This document shows, piece after piece, positions 62,715 to 64,000 of a stretch of 64,000 nt of DNA. The notes under the pieces are model-generated. The model did not search any database. It had not been told where the DNA came from and worked only from the letters and a program-made list of their open reading frames with translations. Positions within the stretch are counted from its first letter, which is position 1; each line of letters opens with the position of its first letter. This stretch comes from an uncultured Alphaproteobacteria bacterium (GTDB lineage: Bacteria; Pseudomonadota; Alphaproteobacteria; Caulobacterales; Hyphomonadaceae). The DNA lies in contig CAIKWZ010000047.1 in the NCBI GenBank assembly GCA_903831255.1, positions 62,001-126,000 of the forward strand. The letters run 5' to 3'. The translations under genes and the position numbers were made by a program.

Positions 62715-63098
62715 TCAGGCGGTCTTTCGGGCTTTGGCTGCCATATGGGTCCCCATCGTCTTGAACAACGCCTTCATGGCGACGGGCTTCATCAGAAGAT
62801 CATCGGCCCCTTTTGAGAGACACTCCGCGCGAAGATCGAGAGACGTATCAGCCGTAACCACAATGATGGGAAGCCTGGACTTATCATCATCCCGCTGCCG
62901 GATCTTTCCGATGGCGGTCAATCCATCCATACCGGGCATTCTGAGGTCCATGAGGACGAGCGAGTACTCACCGGCGCCGACCATGGAGACCCCAGTCTCC
63001 CCGTCAGCAGCCTCGTCCAGCTCGACCCCGGCGACCTGCAACATGTCGCGAACGACACGGCGGTTCATGGCGTCATCGTCGACGAAGAGCACCTTCAT
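62715..63098 (-). CDS. Single-domain response regulator (receiver only)
   Basis: A 127-residue stand-alone receiver domain, CheY-like, without an output domain. It has the acidic pair VDDD, the phospho-acceptor Asp in LVLMDLRMPGMDG, the Thr in IIVVTADTS and the Lys in LMKPVAM, so phosphotransfer should be intact. A basic helical tail of about 15 residues ends the protein. ATG 63098 has AGGA at good spacing; GTG 63113 is the frame limit. It follows the hybrid kinase gene by 39 bases on the same strand and is the likely phosphate receiver of that kinase. Confidence 0.9.
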   Translation of the reverse strand: MKVLFVDDDAMNRRVVRDMLQVAGVELDEAADGETGVSMVGAGEYSLVLMDLRMPGMDGLTAIGKIRQRDDDKSRLPIIVVTADTSLDLRAECLSKGADDLLMKPVAMKALFKTMGTHMAAKARKTA

Positions 63099-63137
63099 GT
63101 TCACGTCCTGCACACCATTCGATAGGCCTAGGTCGGA

Positions 63138-64000
63138 TCAAAAACCCATCGTCCCGTTAGCTCTATCGCCAAATCCTTGATATTCCGTAGAGACAGGAGG
63201 TTCATTTAAGACGCACGCAAGAGCGCTTTCGGGGTCGAAGTCACCCTCAAGTACATCGTCTGCGCCGCAAAGCCTCACCATCGGAGCGGTTAATAAGCGC
63301 GCCTCGTCTAACCACACGATCAGCCTCGCCTCCCCTGAGAGCTCCCGCAACTCCATGAGCCGCTCCATGGCCTCCCCTGGATCAGCCCCTAATACGGACG
63401 CGACAACCAACAAACCCGCAGCGGGCCGGATGGCCATTGCGCTCACAGCATCCGCCATTGAATCGACAAGATCAAAATCAACATCCCTCATGGCAAGAGG
63501 GATCTGTAATGACGCAGAGACCACTGCATCATCACTGACAATCAACAATCGGCTTAAATTGAGGTCAGAAGACGTATCACCAGCAGCGCCGGCGAGGTTC
63601 CGTCCCGCCTCCTCTGCAAGCCTAAGCGGAAGACGCAGAACAAACGTCGACCCCGCACCAAGTCGGCTCGAGACACTGACTGTTCCTCCAAGAGCAACCG
63701 CGAGGTTCTGGCAAATTGAAAGTCCCAGCCCGGTTCCGCCGTGCCGTCGCGTTTTGCCTCCATCAACCTGATGGAACGGCGCAAATATGCGATCCAGCTC
63801 ATCTTCAGGGATCCCGCAACCTGTGTCGGAGACCTCTATGATCAGAGCTCCCTCTCTATCGCGATCAACATCAGCCCGCAGACTGACGAGACCCTCATCC
63901 GTGAACTTAACCGCATTGGACAAGAGGTTATAAACGATCTGCCGAAGGCGCTTTTCATCGCCCATGATAAAGGACGGCGAGGACCCAAGTTCAGCAGAAA
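63138..64000 (-). CDS. Hybrid sensor histidine kinase, 3' part, with degenerate receiver domain (partial)
   Basis: C-terminal part of a sensor kinase; the frame stays open to the window edge, so the sensor and dimerisation (phospho-His) regions are outside. The ATP-binding domain is complete: N-box NLLSNAVKFT, G1 DTGCGI, F-box FAPFHQ and G2 GGTGLGLSI. A second domain of about 125 residues after a short linker looks like a receiver (LLIVSDDAVV) but lacks the phospho-acceptor Asp (strand 3 reads LLVVASVLGADP) and the conserved Lys. It is therefore a pseudo-receiver. It is transcribed with the single-domain response regulator downstream. Confidence 0.87.
   Translation of the reverse strand, partial: SAELGSSPSFIMGDEKRLRQIVYNLLSNAVKFTDEGLVSLRADVDRDREGALIIEVSDTGCGIPEDELDRIFAPFHQVDGGKTRRHGGTGLGLSICQNLAVALGGTVSVSSRLGAGSTFVLRLPLRLAEEAGRNLAGAAGDTSSDLNLSRLLIVSDDAVVSASLQIPLAMRDVDFDLVDSMADAVSAMAIRPAAGLLVVASVLGADPGEAMERLMELRELSGEARLIVWLDEARLLTAPMVRLCGADDVLEGDFDPESALACVLNEPPVSTEYQGFGDRANGTMGF

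Overview
The window reads as chromosomal DNA of a marine-type, stalked or dimorphic alphaproteobacterium, most likely of the Hyphomonadaceae/Maricaulales. The markers are a GapR (DUF2312) nucleoid protein, the holdfast-anchoring pair hfaA-hfaB with a probable hfaD, an aa3-oxidase subunit IV gene directly ahead of a split pntAA-pntAB-pntB transhydrogenase, and a tesA gene divergent from a ybbA/ybbP-type ABC system. Genes are tightly packed, with many 1-4 base overlaps. I see no insertion sequence, phage gene, CRISPR array, rRNA or tRNA. No DNA-binding transcription factor is recognised apart from GapR; the only signalling genes are at the right edge.

Layout. 1-8452: an outer-membrane efflux lipoprotein, then exported hydrolases (M2 dipeptidase, PHP phosphoesterase, small esterase, M14 carboxypeptidase, beta-lactamase-fold hydrolase). 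8868-15272: a poorly characterised envelope cluster made of a C-terminal-heme cytochrome lipoprotein, two DUF6644-like membrane proteins, three exported 'PDLxGVW' proteins and one DUF6152 protein. 15416-19522: YbbP/YbbA ABC system and a divergent TesA-like esterase. 19626-21752: an FG-GAP repeat protein and an orphan. 21904-26030: two tandem lipoproteins that fuse cytochrome c to a PQQ propeller. 26182-33968: alpha/beta hydrolase, oxidase subunit IV, transhydrogenase, C13 peptidase, GapR, TPR protein and L36. 34180-42942: lytic transglycosylase, MFS transporter, DPP4-like peptidase, and a 1,220-residue coiled-coil protein with methyltransferase-like and glycosyltransferase-associated modules.

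42969-48421 is a catabolic island: thiolase, divergent from an acyl-CoA dehydrogenase, a MaoC/Meh-type hydratase, a CitE-type lyase and a CoA transferase. The last three have the family composition of the itaconate pathway (CoA activation, hydration to citramalyl-CoA, cleavage to acetyl-CoA and pyruvate). A penicillin-acylase-family hydrolase separates it from a second acyl-CoA operon (50999-56539: MFS carrier, MDR reductase, crotonase, two acyl-CoA dehydrogenase-family flavoproteins). 56594-58072 holds a SnoaL-like protein and a lipoprotein formylglycine-generating enzyme with both catalytic cysteines.

58403-62286 is the holdfast-anchor locus: hfaA, hfaB (CsgG-like), a 1.3 kb gene-poor gap, and an opposite-strand secreted protein with six curlin-like GNS repeats. 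HfaA carries one copy of the same repeat, which links the two as likely clients of the HfaB pore. The window ends in a response regulator and the 3' part of a hybrid sensor kinase with a degenerate receiver domain.
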